Source of the DNA: Ahrensia sp.
GTDB taxonomy: Bacteria; Pseudomonadota; Alphaproteobacteria; Rhizobiales; Rhizobiaceae
Assembly (NCBI GenBank): GCA_024639025.1
Contig: JAHEJF010000063.1
Span: 1-7,890 of the forward strand
Direction of reading: 5' to 3'
Length of the DNA stretch: 7,890 bases
Under the pieces are notes generated by a model. That model saw only the letters and a list, made by a program, of their open reading frames with translations. It searched no databases and was not told the origin of the DNA. Shown here piece after piece: positions 6,469 to 7,890 of the stretch. Numbering within the stretch: position 1 is the stretch's first letter; each line of letters opens with the position of its first letter. The position numbers and the translations under genes were made by a program.

Positions 6469-7793
6469 CCGTTAGCTATCTCAAACACGGTAAACCCGCT
6501 GACGAGCGCAGCCAGGACGACAGTCAGGTCCGCCAGGTTGTCGAGAAAACGCTGGCTGATATTGAAGCCGGCGGAGATGCGGCTGTGCGCGCGTTGTCCG
6601 AGAAGTTTGATAAATACTCGCCACCCTCATTCCGCCTTTCCGCTTCAGAAATCGAAGCGCTGATGAACCGGGTTTCAGATCGTGACATGGAGGACCTGAA
6701 ATTTGCGCACAACCAAGTTCGCGGTTTTGCCGAGGCGCAGCGGGCGTCGATGACCGACATAGAAGTCGAGACTTTGCCGGGTGTCGTTCTGGGCCACAAG
6801 AATATTCCGGTTCAGTCGGTTGGTTGCTACGTACCAGCAGGCAAGTTTCCGATGGTGGCATCAGCGCACATGTCGGTCCTGACCGCATCGGTTGCGGGCG
6901 TGCCGCGCATTGCAGCTGCGACGCCGCCGTTTCAGGGAGAGCCCAATCCCGCTGTGATTGCTGCCATGCAATTGGGCGGAGCGCATGAGATCTACGTACT
7001 GGGCGGCATTCAGGCCATTGGCGCGATGGCGCTGGGTACGGAGACCATTGATCCCGTGCACATGCTGGTTGGTCCGGGCAATGCGTTTGTGGCCGAAGCC
7101 AAACGTCAGCTTTATGGCCGTGTCGGCATCGATCTCTTTGCCGGCCCGACGGAGACAATGGTGATCGCAGACGAAACAGTCGATGCCGAATTGTGTGCCA
7201 CGGACCTGCTGGGTCAGGCCGAGCACGGTTATAATTCACCGGCGGTGCTGCTGACCAACTCCGAAAAACTGGCCAAGGACACGCTGGCGGAAATCGAACG
7301 ACTGCTGGAGATATTGCCAACGGCGGAAACTGCACGCACGAGCTGGCAGGATTACGGCGAGGTCATTGTTTGTGACACCTATGAAGAAATGCTGGATGTC
7401 GCCAATGACATTGCGTCAGAACACGTACAGGTCATGACCGATCGCGATGACTGGTTCCTCGAGAACATGCATTCTTACGGCGCGCTGTTTTTGGGACCGC
7501 GAACCAATGTTGCCAATGGCGACAAGGTGATTGGCACCAACCATACATTGCCAACCAAAAAGGCGGGTCGCTATACCGGCGGGCTTTGGGTCGGCAAATT
7601 CCTCAAAACCCATTCCTATCAGAAAGTGCTGACCGACGAAGCTGCAGCGAAGATTGGCGAGTATGGCTCACGGCTTTGCATGCTAGAGGGCTTCGTCGGC
7701 CATGCAGAGCAATGCAATATTCGCGTCCGTCGCTACGGTGGACGCAACGTGCCCTATGGGGAACGAGCCGAACCACTTAAAGCGGCCGAGTAA
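6465..7793 (+). CDS. HisD-superfamily NAD-dependent dehydrogenase, HpsN (sulfopropanediol 3-dehydrogenase)-like
   Basis: A 442-residue zinc- and NAD-dependent alcohol-oxidising enzyme related to histidinol dehydrogenase. By comparison with E. coli HisD, the zinc ligands are kept as Q251 and H254 (GQAEHG), D353 ([10 protein letters not shown]) and H413 (EGFVGH). The catalytic Glu-His pair is E319-H320 (ASEH). The blocks [18 protein letters not shown] (about 121-138), [12 protein letters not shown] (203-214) and [19 protein letters not shown] (357-375) resemble, from memory of the families, HpsN-type proteins more than biosynthetic HisD. HpsN oxidises (R)-2,3-dihydroxypropane-1-sulfonate twice, to (R)-sulfolactate. 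No histidine biosynthesis gene is nearby, and catabolic and transport neighbours argue for a degradative role. ATGA overlap with the SnoaL-like gene and AAGGAG at 6448-6453 (11 bases ahead) support the start. The true substrate may be another small diol or polyol; the superfamily call is sure, HpsN function only plausible. Confidence 0.85.
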   Translation: MTVSYLKHGKPADERSQDDSQVRQVVEKTLADIEAGGDAAVRALSEKFDKYSPPSFRLSASEIEALMNRVSDRDMEDLKFAHNQVRGFAEAQRASMTDIEVETLPGVVLGHKNIPVQSVGCYVPAGKFPMVASAHMSVLTASVAGVPRIAAATPPFQGEPNPAVIAAMQLGGAHEIYVLGGIQAIGAMALGTETIDPVHMLVGPGNAFVAEAKRQLYGRVGIDLFAGPTETMVIADETVDAELCATDLLGQAEHGYNSPAVLLTNSEKLAKDTLAEIERLLEILPTAETARTSWQDYGEVIVCDTYEEMLDVANDIASEHVQVMTDRDDWFLENMHSYGALFLGPRTNVANGDKVIGTNHTLPTKKAGRYTGGLWVGKFLKTHSYQKVLTDEAAAKIGEYGSRLCMLEGFVGHAEQCNIRVRRYGGRNVPYGERAEPLKAAE

Positions 7794-7804
7794 GGACATC
7801 TCAC

Positions 7805-7890
7805 ATGCCATTGAAGGGCTTTTCGCAACGCTGGAACGATTTTCCCGACTTTATCCTGGGATGCACCAAGGACATTTGGGAAGATCGCGG
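7805..7890 (+). CDS. Start of a probable further SnoaL-like protein, cut by window edge
   Basis: An open frame begins at ATG 7805, 11 bases after the dehydrogenase stop, with AAGGA at 7792-7796, 8 bases ahead. It runs to the edge for 28 codons. The visible residues include RWNDFPDFILGCTKDIWEDR, which resembles from memory the N-terminal helix of SnoaL-like/NTF2-family proteins found beside such dehydrogenases. Operon position supports a real gene. The family assignment rests on a very short stretch and is tentative; that it is coding is more secure. Confidence 0.6.
   Translation, partial: MPLKGFSQRWNDFPDFILGCTKDIWEDR

Noticed and set aside
6481..7335. Minus-strand open frame of 284 codons opposite the dehydrogenase gene
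   Set aside because: The translation is rich in proline, arginine and serine with no family pattern, and the opposite strand encodes a conserved enzyme with all active-site residues.
6465..7793. Biosynthetic histidinol dehydrogenase (hisD)
   Set aside because: Catalytic residues fit the superfamily, but the neighbours are catabolic and transport genes and the conserved blocks resemble HpsN-type proteins, so hisD is not used as the name.

Overview
The window looks like part of an alphaproteobacterial chromosome or large replicon, possibly a marine Rhodobacterales or Rhizobiales relative. This is inferred from protein flavour, the UgpC/MalK-type transporter layout, compact gene packing and moderate GC judged by eye. 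No rRNA, tRNA, mobile element or CRISPR array is visible. The whole window reads as one carbon-substrate uptake and catabolism locus built around a divergent promoter region at about 1576-1705.

Left arm (minus strand). A GTG-started gene of 354 codons (511-1575) encodes two SnoaL-like (NTF2-fold) domains in tandem. Its stop overlaps by 4 bases the GTG start of a LacI-family repressor (514 to the left edge, cut off after 171 codons). The enzyme-like gene and the regulator are therefore probably co-transcribed and translationally coupled.

Centre. The 130-base divergent intergenic region holds a 16-base near-perfect palindrome with a central CG (1610-1625). It is the natural candidate operator for the LacI-type protein and is placed to control both arms.

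Right arm (plus strand). In order: a periplasmic solute-binding protein (1706-2944), an intrinsic-terminator-like hairpin with a T-tract (2957-2988), two MalF/MalG-type permeases (3008-4030 and 4040-4921), a MalK/UgpC-type ATPase (4926-5987), a single-domain SnoaL-like protein (5977-6468), a HisD-superfamily zinc/NAD dehydrogenase resembling HpsN sulfopropanediol 3-dehydrogenase (6465-7793), and the first 28 codons of what looks like another SnoaL-like protein (7805 to the right edge). Genes from the first permease onward are separated by 11 bases or less or overlap, as expected of one operon.

How it may work together (inference). An ABC importer of the sugar/polyol class brings in a small hydroxylated or possibly sulfonated compound. 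The HisD/HpsN-like enzyme oxidises an alcohol on it. Several SnoaL-fold proteins act on the substrate or intermediates by unknown chemistry, and the LacI-type protein senses the inducer. The main unexplained point is four SnoaL-like domains in three genes around one importer and one dehydrogenase; the pathway and substrate cannot be read from the sequence.
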